Source: Elusimicrobiota bacterium
GTDB taxonomy: Bacteria > Elusimicrobiota > Elusimicrobia > FEN-1173
Length of the DNA: 64,000 nt
Reading direction: 5' to 3'
NCBI GenBank assembly: GCA_016722575.1
Contig: JADKIY010000001.1
Coordinates: 786,997 to 850,996 of the forward strand
The first letter of the stretch is position 1, and every line of letters begins with the position of its first letter. The notes under the pieces were generated by a model that saw only the letters and a program-made list of their open reading frames with translations, did not search any database and had not been told where the DNA came from. The position numbers were made by a program, and so were the translations under genes. Positions 19,601-25,732 of the stretch are shown here, piece by piece.

Positions 19601-20989
19601 CAGGGAATTTTGGGCGGCGATTTCCAACTGGTCCAGTTCGGCCACGAGCTCGTTGCGGCTGATCTTCTCCGCCAGCAGGACGTAGGTGATGTAGCTGGAG
19701 AGTTGGCCGAAATCGTCCAGGCGAATTTTGTTGTCGGCGCAGACCTGGCGCAGGTGGCGGTGGTAGTCGCCGTAGCCCATCCGGCCCGTGCGGTAATCGA
19801 TGCTTCGGGCCACCAAGTCCTGGAGGGCCGGTTTCGACAGGCGGCGGACCAAAACTTCCACCAGGCGTTGGCGCTCGGTTTCCACGGCCTTGAAATCGAG
19901 GTTTTCCTCCCAATCCAGGGCGTTCAGCATCAGGCGGACGTTGGGAATGTCCAGGCGCCCGTCCCGGCCGCCGGGGGTTTTGACCAGGGCCCGGACGTAG
20001 TCGCCCAACTTTTCCCGCTGGGCCTTGTAGGCTTCAAAATGCCGGTCGAAGTTCTTGAGGCCTTCGGAGAAGGTTTTTTTCTTTTCCTGGTCGGCGACGG
20101 CCCGCAGGGTGGCCAGGGTGGCGAGGAGGGTGGTTTTGGTCTTGAAAGCGGTTTTGAGGGCTTTGACGTTCCCTTCGTAGAGGGCCGAGTCTTCCGCGCC
20201 GTAGAAGGCCGGGGCCTGGGGCAGGGTGAGTCCGGCGTACTCGGGCCCCGCGATCAGGCCTTTAATCAAAAGGAAATCGGCGATGTCTTTGGTGATGGAC
20301 GAATCGGGGTAGGTGCGGTAGGGGTCCAGGGTGAAGGAGCCCGAGGCGCCTTCCAGTCCCACCAGGTTGACCCGGCGTTCCTGCATGAGCGCCCCGAGCA
20401 TGGCGGAGATGTTTCGCTGGGCTTCCTCGATGCCGTGGGCGTCTTGGATGTGAACGACCACCGGGGCGTTGGCTTTGGGGGAGAGGTAGACGTCCCGCAC
20501 CCAGCCGTAGGGCGTGACCAGCTTGCCCAGCCAGTCCTGGGGGGCCGTTTTGGTGGGGGGGATCTTGGCCAATTCTCCGGGGGTGGAGGAAATGGCGGAT
20601 CCGCCGGCCGAGCCCAGGTCCATCCGGACCGCCTGGGGGATTTGGGACAAGAGCATGTTGCCCTCTTGCCCCAGGTCGATCCCCTCGGATTCCGGCGGCT
20701 GCATTTTGCGCGCCGCGACCCGACGAGCGCTCCAAAAGTTTTGCTCCTGGGCGTAGACGCCGAGGACGTTGCAGAAAAAGAAGGAGGCCGCCAAGGCGCC
20801 GCCCAGGGCGGACCGAAGGCCCGCCGAAGGTCGGAGGAGCCGTCGCTCCTTTGGAGCGCCGACTGTCCCCGGAGCTCCGCGAAGGGGGCGGAGGAGCCGT
20901 CGCTCCTTTGGAGCGCCGACTGTCCCCGGAGCTCCGCGAAGGGGGCGGAGGGACGGGAGAAAGCGAAGTAAGGCTTTGGTTTTCGTCAT
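10667..20989 (-). CDS. Giant secreted multidomain protein, N-terminal piece (3440 aa)
   Basis: An N-terminal signal peptide ('ALAASFFFCNVLGVYAQEQ', cleavage likely after VYA) is preceded by a 38-residue insertion from a 57-bp tandem repeat. Residues about 140-620 form a domain with 'VVVHIQDAHGIEEAQ', 'LVGLEGASG' and 'GVLVAGGFHTEGLTGLL', possibly TIKI/ChaN-like (weak). Membrane segments follow (about 760-930), a very long helical region (940-1800), FHA domain 1 (about 1930-2015, 'VEVSRKHAAL'), FHA domain 2 (about 2220-2290, 'SGISRNQFSL', 'SANGT'), module M1 (2307-2481), an unrecognised 580-residue domain with 'VVVDTYGSGKSALF', module M2 (3068-3246), and a final kinase-like 'FGLADFIETPDGKEQIQWYV'. 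The frame is lost at about 10715, where the middle piece continues. Similar giant proteins are known from Omnitrophota and Elusimicrobiota; function unknown. Confidence 0.8.
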   Translation of the reverse strand: MTKTKALLRFLPSLRPLRGAPGTVGAPKERRLLRPLRGAPGTVGAPKERRLLRPSAGLRSALGGALAASFFFCNVLGVYAQEQNFWSARRVAARKMQPPESEGIDLGQEGNMLLSQIPQAVRMDLGSAGGSAISSTPGELAKIPPTKTAPQDWLGKLVTPYGWVRDVYLSPKANAPVVVHIQDAHGIEEAQRNISAMLGALMQERRVNLVGLEGASGSFTLDPYRTYPDSSITKDIADFLLIKGLIAGPEYAGLTLPQAPAFYGAEDSALYEGNVKALKTAFKTKTTLLATLATLRAVADQEKKKTFSEGLKNFDRHFEAYKAQREKLGDYVRALVKTPGGRDGRLDIPNVRLMLNALDWEENLDFKAVETERQRLVEVLVRRLSKPALQDLVARSIDYRTGRMGYGDYHRHLRQVCADNKIRLDDFGQLSSYITYVLLAEKISRNELVAELDQLEIAAQNSLAKTPAETALMNIARDLALLEKMLRHEMAMPDWVAYEKRRPEILALRDRLAALDPTVARLPSLTVETLKPFEDFCSYAVRRNDALVANLLAKMAEKGTTTGVLVAGGFHTEGLTGLLRQKQISYVVVTPKITDVPGESDYLDILAHDPVPLEKLVAGDRIYLSHPIALADATGETPRFIHGAQEVLQNGVRAVSVSAAEALEPCDNVHGAADRHVDLGNGHAVDMVRRTGSVVAAFGALVGGLASRMSGLFARAAALPGALTESVVVRARSALSDLARRPLFSGNYAGSMRTDPARTVLWSAPFGENARFLLYVYPILLLAGSPAWSLTAALVVAAKITLATHKQVYYYGKDGALQQREATPLDRLGIFSLFTAFGVASLAVTVFLTGAFVPSFAAFGPTEIIQNLPLLVRELGNTLLSLGTSHFWAAPLQGLQELAGVSSSVLGPVVGGFAVGVLGHAGVNWAQRRGGGAFLTGSTEDHLAGLSNLRRYGKFTSPTALAGLDRLLAPDQRLNEKPELALALNRLLNMARQGAGTSTQDVPVPGEVMAERIVHHAISNPEALVRLGEFFDRMDAYDRSERAMIALAGHVLVKEGADFGAATQALLSAPADLQRLHREFRQLYFQRVADSPKLLTEGPDAQTLWKISFLLGEVFDQTKSQTIQNTLGNRLLSSPDPGESAAAIERVLKSQFVRENEGMIFGLTKVHFLELLARSPVGRESETAPLEFFTGLSELLFEGDKPSRYQTEEKAAVGLLLLGLVYPDLQKPLLADLAVAGQSARFNLSSEVERALESAFSPWEDTRDRPLKGPLAQAPAFVQAFERTKTLRALNIPSDDLKHLGALSPEEIALLGTLGVRVDPRKIRSSEGSFMGFAARALATTARNTGSSTARPERMAALAERLRGIAERWSVPEEGHLINHVDGALSRHIGPAASLDLLMFLAEKNRVPSVGLLDEALAGLPYWSERDPFFEFLRRTDPAIDYYRLIETFYRWSLLLKLHAEANSREKLEPSLEAMRALAAAFAGGSLRPKNLARTVEAVVAAAERQAVLEVFGEENAPILEKLDQRQLTQLIVATSLTTSLRPERAPTGETAGLADRLKSAVTTWLETLRNGGTAEAANAAAAAHNLAQIPGNGEAKAALLAAGYSPALWDRGIVVPAQDVAPLSAQERIVQVQRQTEQLVQIARSLGLVKAAEAAQTADALDTYAAAEQFVNERILGQRDEAIDRLSRDGVENPEERFLQIQLHFNEILIALRSLLATQKLKDDARARVSVKIQKSLLDEVAAGHRVPGCFNPFGGGHQEMPVAHALESNSAFAMAYDEATGAMIANVVLVMTDQGVLVFGDYNASGYDLSPVWKAAWEQLARLTPGVILAPASAGRARFQPGDGAAEFNNETVKKTWNVIPEAYFDFGVTNERQGTADFFLNNALRITRPAEPVVETPVAPVVPAITGNTILTPTSGPRRLGTFPSVLVLSGNRVSLSLEGNRLIATGPEGREVLQPGESLTLGRQTAAEGRTLRLSGVEVSRKHAALAWSGSEATVENFSPNNTTVDVSPAEEGNSGRERLESTLLASVRGDLGILAQGRALRIPLDVYIKGDKIRVVPQDGAVVLSDIQNAAAFAVAVDIEASEGGRSARYTLSDIRDEAGQRVSAAGTLRRGDSGNLELGDDLAQMRTVRLHLDTRLNDHLAALGRPLANEPLSDEVYALEQTVSSLQRNQTPGRIEAFSAEYLTALVDAWRNVRATALLGGPSQNAGAVNIPRKHLPVPLVVNGVHLVLESTPEGGLSLLLPNGHRRTGATLQFGREDLGVGPTSGISRNQFSLSIVGNDVVLLDEQSANGTLAPTSTGAPRGPPAATISGLVPLIGRLYGLNPANPADLNRIINEKAPLVETVVTGVFFYAAVGLLSALGSAVGFHIDHAFFAATGLFALVNLAFGFSHRSVYRFKPPLPGVTRTGRWEAEPAPASLRDRWALALRGAAIHTPLLLAFMDPLGGLFLAPLGALTSVAFHVVHNQLAARFGWTAATAANGDQGPPSNAKRLVKMSLADFLQEYAKEDFFRPGYFGYNAPAIRARLDEWFGPSGWSIKHVINDQIVDESRAYEFYEEGYYQYFKSHPDELDRLVKMARDVYDTAPSNVASGGDYTKQGDTPARHLQDIAIRNVVKRLGRAFEGTELIQVRGRGTPGEQWAPGNIPIHDASLIRQPEMRNWWKAGSIESFFQSTKIIVLTPHPVAQSLFANHQRFFGKERLFQLKDLAALPWALDADQFPKDAEGRPRVFTDNEINQILSGWLMLMGGSNQVNRDSFLHAREELRQLLAPDVVTRDQEAVDSHVAFAPYVVARLQETGQVPIFLARDALSINEFRRYTDQLNDQTSAAAVVYHPGIFTPVGPNRRNDDKELSQIIKSIKNIMDESFREIVAEGLFPFDQLGIKSAAVREGIEEKFKQKTAALIEGDALFADYANQIYRQFRSSGLPMTRSFVVVDTYGSGKSALFVKSVIEYFATRERGRESTPFKVDVLLGRSNHVSLSQPELSDIYAVDTREKAFLDLYWPFQYAAVHNANSHFPMFGVKTNPTKLLSLAYQSLTLYNQAVRFGRGEIPILKTGAAPNVHRDRGPPATIPGLVPLIARLYRLNPNSPEDLNKIVTEKAPFVESALFGLFYFGAMVLMSNLDVIVSGFLGVPVSLNPTIFNQYSLFALANLAFGALHARVYTYRDGQWEVESNPDGTPKFASWGTRLSLAVRGMAIHSPLLWTNLFPLLGPLVTILGAATSVVLHIVHNELASHFGWRAMTAGGPASSSAGAFRRFAIAGRYATQPGEKPADTARRLADLSTTAGEILTKVDKGTAAMLIRRILEVPLSSTDLTDQFDIAYVAEGKDVRNSQRKPVPSRPARGELDALKSIGGHGTPRFGLADFIETPDGKEQIQWYVEEFVEGQTLHEIKAHGRMDPGLARQTVKTLFDIARHWEGPGLKERPSQLGNDRRPHR
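11250..11785 (-). repeat. Hydrophobic module M2 of the giant gene
   Basis: Starts 'ATIPGLVPLIARLYRL' and ends 'ASHFGWRAMTAGG'. More divergent than M3 and M4 but with the same segment order and boundaries. Confidence 0.8.
13545..14067 (-). repeat. Hydrophobic module M1 of the giant gene
   Basis: Starts 'ATISGLVPLIGRLYGL' directly after FHA domain 2 and ends 'ARFGWTAATAANG'. About 175 residues, intermediate in similarity between M2 and M3/M4. Confidence 0.8.
20832..20945. repeat. Two tandem 57-bp repeats inside the signal-peptide region
   Basis: Perfect or near-perfect 57-bp units at 20832-20888 and 20889-20945; a third start is visible at 20946. Each contains the palindrome 'cgctcctttggagcg'. 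57 bp is 19 codons, so the insertion keeps frame and adds 'LRPLRGAPGTVGAPKERRL' twice. Confidence 0.9.
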
Positions 20990-21103
20990 GGATGAGCTGC
21001 GGCGCGGGGCTCTCTCCCCTCGGCGCGGCTTAATAGAAGAATAGGGGAAGAAGGGCGAAAAAGCCCTTAAGGGATGGTAAATTTATTGTAACGGGTTTTT
21101 GGG

Positions 21104-21448
21104 TTAAACGCCGAAGGATTCGCCGCAGGAGCAGGTGGCGGTGGCGTTGGGGTTCTTGAAGAGAAATCGGCGGGAAAACATCTTGTCTTCGTAGTCCAGG
21201 GTGGTGCCGGCCAGGTAAAGCAGACTTTTTTTGTCCACATAAACCGTGACGCCGTGGGCGTCCACCCGGTGGTCGGTTTGGGGGGCGGGGCCCACCAGGG
21301 GTTCCAGGGAGTAACTGAACCCCGAGCAGCCGCCCGCCGTGACTTTCACCCGCAGGGCCTCGGCGCCTTGGCCTTTTTCGGCCAAAAGCTTTTTGGCGCG
21401 CTGGGCGGCGCGTTCGGTTACGTCAAAGAGGGCTTGGGTTTCGATCAC
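21104..21448 (-). CDS. A-type iron-sulfur cluster carrier (IscA/ErpA/HesB family)
   Basis: A-type carriers bind and deliver Fe-S clusters to apoproteins. The 114-residue product has the three conserved cysteines: 'VTAGGCSGFSYSL' and the C-terminal 'TCSCGESFGV' (C-x-C). The motif 'FKNPNATATCSCG' is diagnostic. It directly follows a second family member with no spacing, so the pair is an operon and probably a tandem duplication that has diverged. Which target proteins it serves cannot be inferred. A small hairpin downstream (21051-21068, AAGGGC/GCCCTT) may end the transcript. Confidence 0.92.
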   Translation of the reverse strand: MIETQALFDVTERAAQRAKKLLAEKGQGAEALRVKVTAGGCSGFSYSLEPLVGPAPQTDHRVDAHGVTVYVDKKSLLYLAGTTLDYEDKMFSRRFLFKNPNATATCSCGESFGV

Positions 21449-21772
21449 TTAGGCGTCGAAGGATTTGCCGCAGCCGCAGCTTTTTTTGGCGTTGGGGTTG
21501 GAGATGGCGAAGCCGCCGCCGGAGAAATCCTCTTTGTAGTCGATGACGGCGCCCGCCAAAAGCGCGGCGCTCGGCTCGTCGATCACCAGGTTCAGTCCGC
21601 TCAAATCCAGGGCGGTGTCCCCGTCTTTTTTGTCGTCGAAGGTGAACCCGTATTGGTAGCTGGAGCAGCCGCCTTTTTCGACGTAGACGCGCAGGGCTTT
21701 GCCGGCGAGTCCCTTGTCGTTGGCGTAAAATTCCTTGACCTTTTCCACCGCGTTCGGGGTCATTGTGAGCAT
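21449..21772 (-). CDS. A-type iron-sulfur cluster carrier, second copy
   Basis: 107-residue A-type carrier with 'VEKGGCSSYQYGF' and 'AKKSCGCGKSFDA' supplying the three ligand cysteines. It is first in a two-gene operon and lies back to back with the peptide deformylase gene. A strong Shine-Dalgarno (GGAGG, 21777-21781) precedes the ATG. The promoter (-35 TTGACA, -10 CATAAT, 17-bp spacer) overlaps that of def. The sequence differs enough from its neighbour that the two probably serve different clients. Confidence 0.92.
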   Translation of the reverse strand: MLTMTPNAVEKVKEFYANDKGLAGKALRVYVEKGGCSSYQYGFTFDDKKDGDTALDLSGLNLVIDEPSAALLAGAVIDYKEDFSGGGFAISNPNAKKSCGCGKSFDA

Positions 21773-21802
21773 GGTTCCTCCGGGATTCTTGATTTCGATC
21801 TA

Positions 21803-21831
21803 ATTATGCCAAAAAAGTCATATATTGTCAA
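21803..21831 (-). promoter_or_regulatory. Promoter of the Fe-S carrier pair
   Basis: Minus strand TTGACA (21826-21831), 17-bp spacer, CATAAT (21803-21808). Its -35 overlaps the -35 of the divergent def promoter by 5 bp. Confidence 0.75.
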
Positions 21832-21853
21832 CGACGGAAAAGAGCGGTATAAT
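21825..21853 (+). promoter_or_regulatory. Promoter of def, leaderless
   Basis: TTGTCA (21825-21830), 17-bp spacer, perfect TATAAT (21848-21853). The ATG at 21860 sits where transcription should start, with no room for a ribosome-binding site. Confidence 0.8.
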
Positions 21854-21859
21854 ACTTCC

Positions 21860-22390
21860 ATGTCCACCGCCGCCGAGTCCCCGACCCTGTTGGAAATCCG
21901 CAAATTCGGGGACCCCGTGCTTCAACGCCCCGCCAAGCCCGTCGAAAAAATCGACGAAAAGCTTTTGCGCCTCGTCGCCGCCATGTTCCGCACCATGTAC
22001 GCGGAGCCGGGCATTGGCTTAGCCGCGCCTCAGGTGGGCGTCTCCCTTCGCCTGATGGTGCTGGACGTGGCCCCCGAAGGCCAAAGCCGGCCCCTGGCCC
22101 TTCTCAATCCGGTCTTTTTGGAAAAGAAGGGGAAGATTCGTTCCGAGGAAGGATGCCTTTCTTTTCCGGGAATCCAAGTGACGGTGCCCCGGGCGGCCCG
22201 GGTCAAGGTGTCGGGCATCAACGAACGCGGCCTGCCCGTGACCGTCGAGGCCGAAGGCCTCTTGTCCCGCTGCCTTCAGCACGAAATGGACCATTTGGAC
22301 GGGGTCGTCATGATCGACCGCCTCCGTCTTCCCCAGAGGCTCAAGGTCCTCTGGGACATTCGCCAGCGTAAAAAAGCCGGGCTCTGGTAG
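21860..22390 (+). CDS. def: Peptide deformylase
   Basis: Removes the formyl group from nascent proteins using a metal (usually Fe2+) held by one Cys and two His. All three motifs are intact: 'GIGLAAPQVG' (motif I), 'EGCLSFPG' (motif II, Cys) and 'QHEMDHLDG' (motif III, H-E-x-x-H). 176 residues, normal length. The ATG at 21860 is chosen because it follows the TATAAT by 6 nt and matches the family N-terminus. It begins a forward run of translation-related genes; fmt, which adds the formyl group to initiator tRNA, is two genes downstream. Confidence 0.95.
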   Translation: MSTAAESPTLLEIRKFGDPVLQRPAKPVEKIDEKLLRLVAAMFRTMYAEPGIGLAAPQVGVSLRLMVLDVAPEGQSRPLALLNPVFLEKKGKIRSEEGCLSFPGIQVTVPRAARVKVSGINERGLPVTVEAEGLLSRCLQHEMDHLDGVVMIDRLRLPQRLKVLWDIRQRKKAGLW

Positions 22391-22406
22391 CCCCCAAGGA
22401 CCTCCC

Positions 22407-22742
22407 GTGACCGAACCCGCCGCTCCGCCCTCCGCGCTTTTAAAGATGGTTCGCGCTTCCCGCCATCTCATCACCGCCGTGTGCGTCGTTTTGGTTTTTG
22501 TCACCATCGTTTCTCTTTTCCGAAACGCTCTGGCCCCCTCCGGTTCCTGGCGACTCCTGGCCGAAAGCGGCCAGGTGTTCCTCCCCGCCGTTTTTCTTTT
22601 CGTCCTTTTCAATAATCTCGCCCACCGTTACCCGGTCAGCGAGGCGGCCAAGGCCCGTTTAAAAACGGCTTCCCGGGTTTGTCTCGGCCTGGCGGTCCTG
22701 GGGTTTGTGATGGGTTACCTGTATCTCCGGCGTTCCGCCTGA
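22407..22742 (+). CDS. Small membrane protein, unknown function
   Basis: 111 residues with three hydrophobic segments (about 20-40, 55-68 and 85-105) and a GTG start 16 nt after def. No family recognised. It sits between def and fmt and is probably co-transcribed with them. The segment 'VFLPAVFLFVLFNNLAHRYP' is the most distinctive part. Real coding is likely from the spacing and codon use. Confidence 0.65.
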   Translation: MTEPAAPPSALLKMVRASRHLITAVCVVLVFVTIVSLFRNALAPSGSWRLLAESGQVFLPAVFLFVLFNNLAHRYPVSEAAKARLKTASRVCLGLAVLGFVMGYLYLRRSA

Positions 22743-22748
22743 GAATTG

Positions 22749-23675
22749 ATGCTTAAATCGGTTTTCTTCGGCACCCCGTCGGTGGCGGTGCCTTTTTTAG
22801 AGCGGTTGGCCAAAACCACCCGCGTGGTCGGCGTGGTGACGAGTCCCGACAAACCCGCCGGCCGCGGCTATCAACTGGCGGCCCCCCCGGTCAAAATCGC
22901 CGCCGAAAAACTGGGCCTCCCCGTCCACCAACCCCCTTCCCTGAAGACTTTTTCCCTTCGGGCCGCCCTGGGCGAAACGCCCGACCTGGGCATCGTCGTG
23001 GCCTACGGCCACCTGATCCCTTCGGCGGTCTTCGACGCCCCGCGGTTCGGCCTGGTCAACGCGCATTTTTCCCTGGTGCCCCGTTACCGCGGGGCGGGGC
23101 CCATGCAATGGGCCCTCATCCGGGGGGAAACCGAAACCGGGGTTTCCCTGTTCCGCATCGACCAGGGGCTGGACACGGGCCCCGTGTTCCTCCAACGGGC
23201 CGCCCCCATTCTTCCGTCGGACAACGCCGCCACCCTCCGGGAACGATTGGTGGCCCTGGGCGTCGAACTTCAAGACGAGCTGATCCGTAAGTTAGAGGCG
23301 GGCCCCTTTGAACCGACGCCCCAGTCCGGCGAGGTCAGCCAGGCGCCCCTCCTAAAGAAGGAAGACGGCGAAATTTTCTGGGACCGGTACACCGCCGACC
23401 AGGTGGCCAATCTCGTTCGTGGAACCTACGAATGGCCCGGGGCTTTCGCTCGAATGAAGGGCCAGCGGATTAAAATCCGCGCGGCGGAACCCCGGTCCGG
23501 CGGCAACGGCCGCCCCGGCGAAGTGATCGCCGTCGAGAAGGGGCGCGGATTTTTGGTAAAATGCCTGTCGGACAGCGTCCGGGTGACCCGGGTTCAGCCC
23601 GACGGGAAAAAGGAAATGGACGCGGAAAGCTTTTGGAACGGCGCGCGCCTTTCCGTCGGCGACACGTTCGAATAA
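22749..23675 (+). CDS. fmt: Methionyl-tRNA formyltransferase
   Basis: Transfers a formyl group from 10-formyl-tetrahydrofolate to Met-tRNA(fMet). The N-terminal Rossmann-like domain starts 'LKSVFFGTPSVAVPFLERL'. The catalytic region 'NAHFSLVPRYRGAGPMQWAL' corresponds to the family's HxSLLPxxRG signature, and the C-terminal OB-like domain contains 'RAAEPRSGG'. 308 residues, typical length. ATG at 22749 is preferred over a TTG one codon earlier. It pairs functionally with def upstream. Confidence 0.95.
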   Translation: MLKSVFFGTPSVAVPFLERLAKTTRVVGVVTSPDKPAGRGYQLAAPPVKIAAEKLGLPVHQPPSLKTFSLRAALGETPDLGIVVAYGHLIPSAVFDAPRFGLVNAHFSLVPRYRGAGPMQWALIRGETETGVSLFRIDQGLDTGPVFLQRAAPILPSDNAATLRERLVALGVELQDELIRKLEAGPFEPTPQSGEVSQAPLLKKEDGEIFWDRYTADQVANLVRGTYEWPGAFARMKGQRIKIRAAEPRSGGNGRPGEVIAVEKGRGFLVKCLSDSVRVTRVQPDGKKEMDAESFWNGARLSVGDTFE

Positions 23676-23690
23676 CGGAGGAATGATTTT

Positions 23691-24578
23691 ATGGGTTTTA
23701 TGAGACGCATCGTTTTGTTCATGGCCGTCAACCTGTTGGTAGTGGTGACGATTTCCATCGTCCTGCAACTCTTGGGGGTCCACGGTTACATGACCGCCCG
23801 GGGGTTGGATTACCAGGCGCTCATGTTTTTCTGTCTGATTTGGGGCATGCTCGGCGCTCTGATTTCCCTGGCGTTGTCCCGGATCATGGCCAAATGGATG
23901 ATGGGCGTCCGGGTCATCGATCCGGCCCAGGCCACCGGCGACGCCGCCTGGCTCGTTCAAACGGTGCACACCCTGGCCCGGGCCGCGGACCTGCCCGAAA
24001 TGCCCGAGGTCGGCATCTACGCCAGCCCCGAATTGAACGCCTTCGCCACGGGCCCGACGAAAAGCCGCGCCCTGGTGGCGGTGTCGGCGGGTCTTCTGGG
24101 GTCCATGGACCGGCGGCAGGTGGAAGGCGTTCTCGGCCACGAAATCACCCACATTTCCAACGGGGACATGGTGACCATGACCTTGATCCAGGGGGTGGTC
24201 AACGCCTTCGTCATGTTCTTCTCCCGGGTGATCGGTTTCCTCGTCAGCCAGCAGGTGAAGGAGGAAGCCCGCCGAAGCATTCAATTCCTGGTCACCATCG
24301 TCACGCAGATCCTTTTCAGTCTTCTGGGCATGGTGGTGGTCGCCTCCTTCTCCCGGTGGCGCGAATACCGCGCCGATGCGGGCGGGGCGCGCTTGGCCGG
24401 CCGGGAAAAAATGATCGCCGCCTTGGAAGCCCTGGGTCAATCCCGCGCTCCCATCGACACCCGGCAGGCCTCCGTGGCCGCCTTGAAAATTTCCGGCCGG
24501 CGGGGCCTTTTGGCCCTGTTGTCCACGCACCCGCCCCTGGAAGACCGCATCGCGCGCCTGAAACGGGCGGACTACTGA
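23691..24578 (+). CDS. htpX: Membrane zinc metalloprotease HtpX (M48)
   Basis: HtpX degrades misfolded membrane proteins. Two N-terminal membrane segments (residues about 5-25 and 38-60), then the soluble domain with zinc motif 'VLGHEITHISNGD' (residue about 150) and the third-ligand region 'SRWREYRADAGGARLAGRE'. The ending 'STHPPLEDRIARL' is typical. 295 residues, normal length. A good Shine-Dalgarno (GGAGG at 23676-23680) precedes the start. It lies between fmt and rlmN on the same strand. Confidence 0.95.
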   Translation: MGFMRRIVLFMAVNLLVVVTISIVLQLLGVHGYMTARGLDYQALMFFCLIWGMLGALISLALSRIMAKWMMGVRVIDPAQATGDAAWLVQTVHTLARAADLPEMPEVGIYASPELNAFATGPTKSRALVAVSAGLLGSMDRRQVEGVLGHEITHISNGDMVTMTLIQGVVNAFVMFFSRVIGFLVSQQVKEEARRSIQFLVTIVTQILFSLLGMVVVASFSRWREYRADAGGARLAGREKMIAALEALGQSRAPIDTRQASVAALKISGRRGLLALLSTHPPLEDRIARLKRADY

Positions 24579-24615
24579 TCCCCGCGCTCCGCCGACCTCG
24601 GCGGACCGCCCGTCC

Positions 24616-25680
24616 ATGACCGAATCCCCTTCGGCGCTTCTCGATATTCCCTTCGACCGGTGGACCGCCGCCCTCGGCCTCGAGGGCGCCAACCTTTTTC
24701 GCGCCCGCCAGGTGCAGACCTGGGTGTTCGAAAAGCGTGCCGCCTCCTTTTCCGAAATGACGGATTTGCCCGCCGATCTTCGCACGCGCTGGGAATCCGC
24801 TTTTCGCCTTCGCACGGCCTCCTTCCTCCGTCAGGACACCTCCGCCGAAGACGGCACCGCCCGCCTTTTTTTTAAGGCGGCCGACGGCCGGGATTTCTCG
24901 ACCGTTTACCTCCCCGCTCGGAAGGAAACCGAGGACCGGGCCTCCTTGTGCCTGTCCACCCAGGTCGGTTGCGCCTGGGGGTGCGTGTTTTGCGCCTCGG
25001 GCCGGGTGGCCTACGAGCGAAACCTCACCCCGTCGGAAATCCTGGAGCAGATCTTCGGCGCCGAAAAAGCCACGGGCCGCCGGGCCCAAAGCCTGCTTTT
25101 TATGGGCATGGGCGAACCCCTGGCCAATTTGGACAATTTGCGGGTGGCCCTGGCCGCCATTCGTTCGCCCCTGGGCCTCAACATCGGCGCCCGACACGTG
25201 ACGGTGTCCACCTCGGGGCTCGTGCCGGCGATCCGGAAACTGGCCCAGGAAGGGCCCCGGGTCAACCTGGCCATCAGCCTTCACGCCGCCGACGACGAAA
25301 CCCGGCGGAAGGTCCTGCCCAAAAGTTCGGCCTGGACCATTAAAGACCTCTTGAGCGCCGCCTGGGATTACCAGAAACTGGCCGGCGGCGGCGGGCGCGT
25401 GACCTTTGAATACATCCTTCTGGCCGGGATCAACGATTCCATCCGGGAGGCCCAACGCTTGTCCAACCTCTTGCGGGGGAAAAAGGCCTGGGTCAACTTG
25501 ATCGCCTACAACCCCGTGGCGGGCCTCCCCTACAAGCGTCCCGACGACGAAACGGTCCGCGCCTTCGGCAAAGTGCTGGAGGACCGGGGCCTCTTCGTTC
25601 GATTGCGAAAACCCCAGGGGACCGATATCGAGGCGGGTTGCGGCCAATTGGGCCGCCCCCGAACCCTTCCGGCGGTTTGA
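24616..25680 (+). CDS. rlmN: 23S rRNA (adenine-C2)-methyltransferase RlmN
   Basis: Radical-SAM enzyme that methylates A2503 of 23S rRNA (and often A37 of tRNAs). The cluster motif 'CAWGCVFC' (C-x3-C-x2-C) is intact, followed by 'LLFMGMGEPLANLDN', 'VTVSTSGLVPAI' and 'FEYILLAGINDS'. The methyl-carrying cysteine is in the C-terminal 'GTDIEAGCGQL'. 354 residues, typical. The N-terminal segment 'FRARQVQTWVF' is the usual RlmN start. Confidence 0.95.
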   Translation: MTESPSALLDIPFDRWTAALGLEGANLFRARQVQTWVFEKRAASFSEMTDLPADLRTRWESAFRLRTASFLRQDTSAEDGTARLFFKAADGRDFSTVYLPARKETEDRASLCLSTQVGCAWGCVFCASGRVAYERNLTPSEILEQIFGAEKATGRRAQSLLFMGMGEPLANLDNLRVALAAIRSPLGLNIGARHVTVSTSGLVPAIRKLAQEGPRVNLAISLHAADDETRRKVLPKSSAWTIKDLLSAAWDYQKLAGGGGRVTFEYILLAGINDSIREAQRLSNLLRGKKAWVNLIAYNPVAGLPYKRPDDETVRAFGKVLEDRGLFVRLRKPQGTDIEAGCGQLGRPRTLPAV

Positions 25681-25699
25681 AAGGCCCCCCCGGTCGATA

Positions 25700-25708
25700 T
25701 GGTAAGAT
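25700..25708 (+). promoter_or_regulatory. Extended -10 promoter (TGGTAAGAT)
   Basis: TG-n-TAAGAT lies 24 nt before the ATG of the PASTA protein gene. A start near 25715 would leave a short leader without an obvious Shine-Dalgarno site. Confidence 0.4.
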
Positions 25709-25732
25709 GAGTTTTCTGTTTAATTCCAAACC

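Noticed and set aside
19610..20971. Long plus-strand open frame opposite the giant gene
   Set aside because: Gly/Val/Gln-rich composition with no motifs; it is the antisense of a high-GC coding sequence with clear domains on the minus strand.
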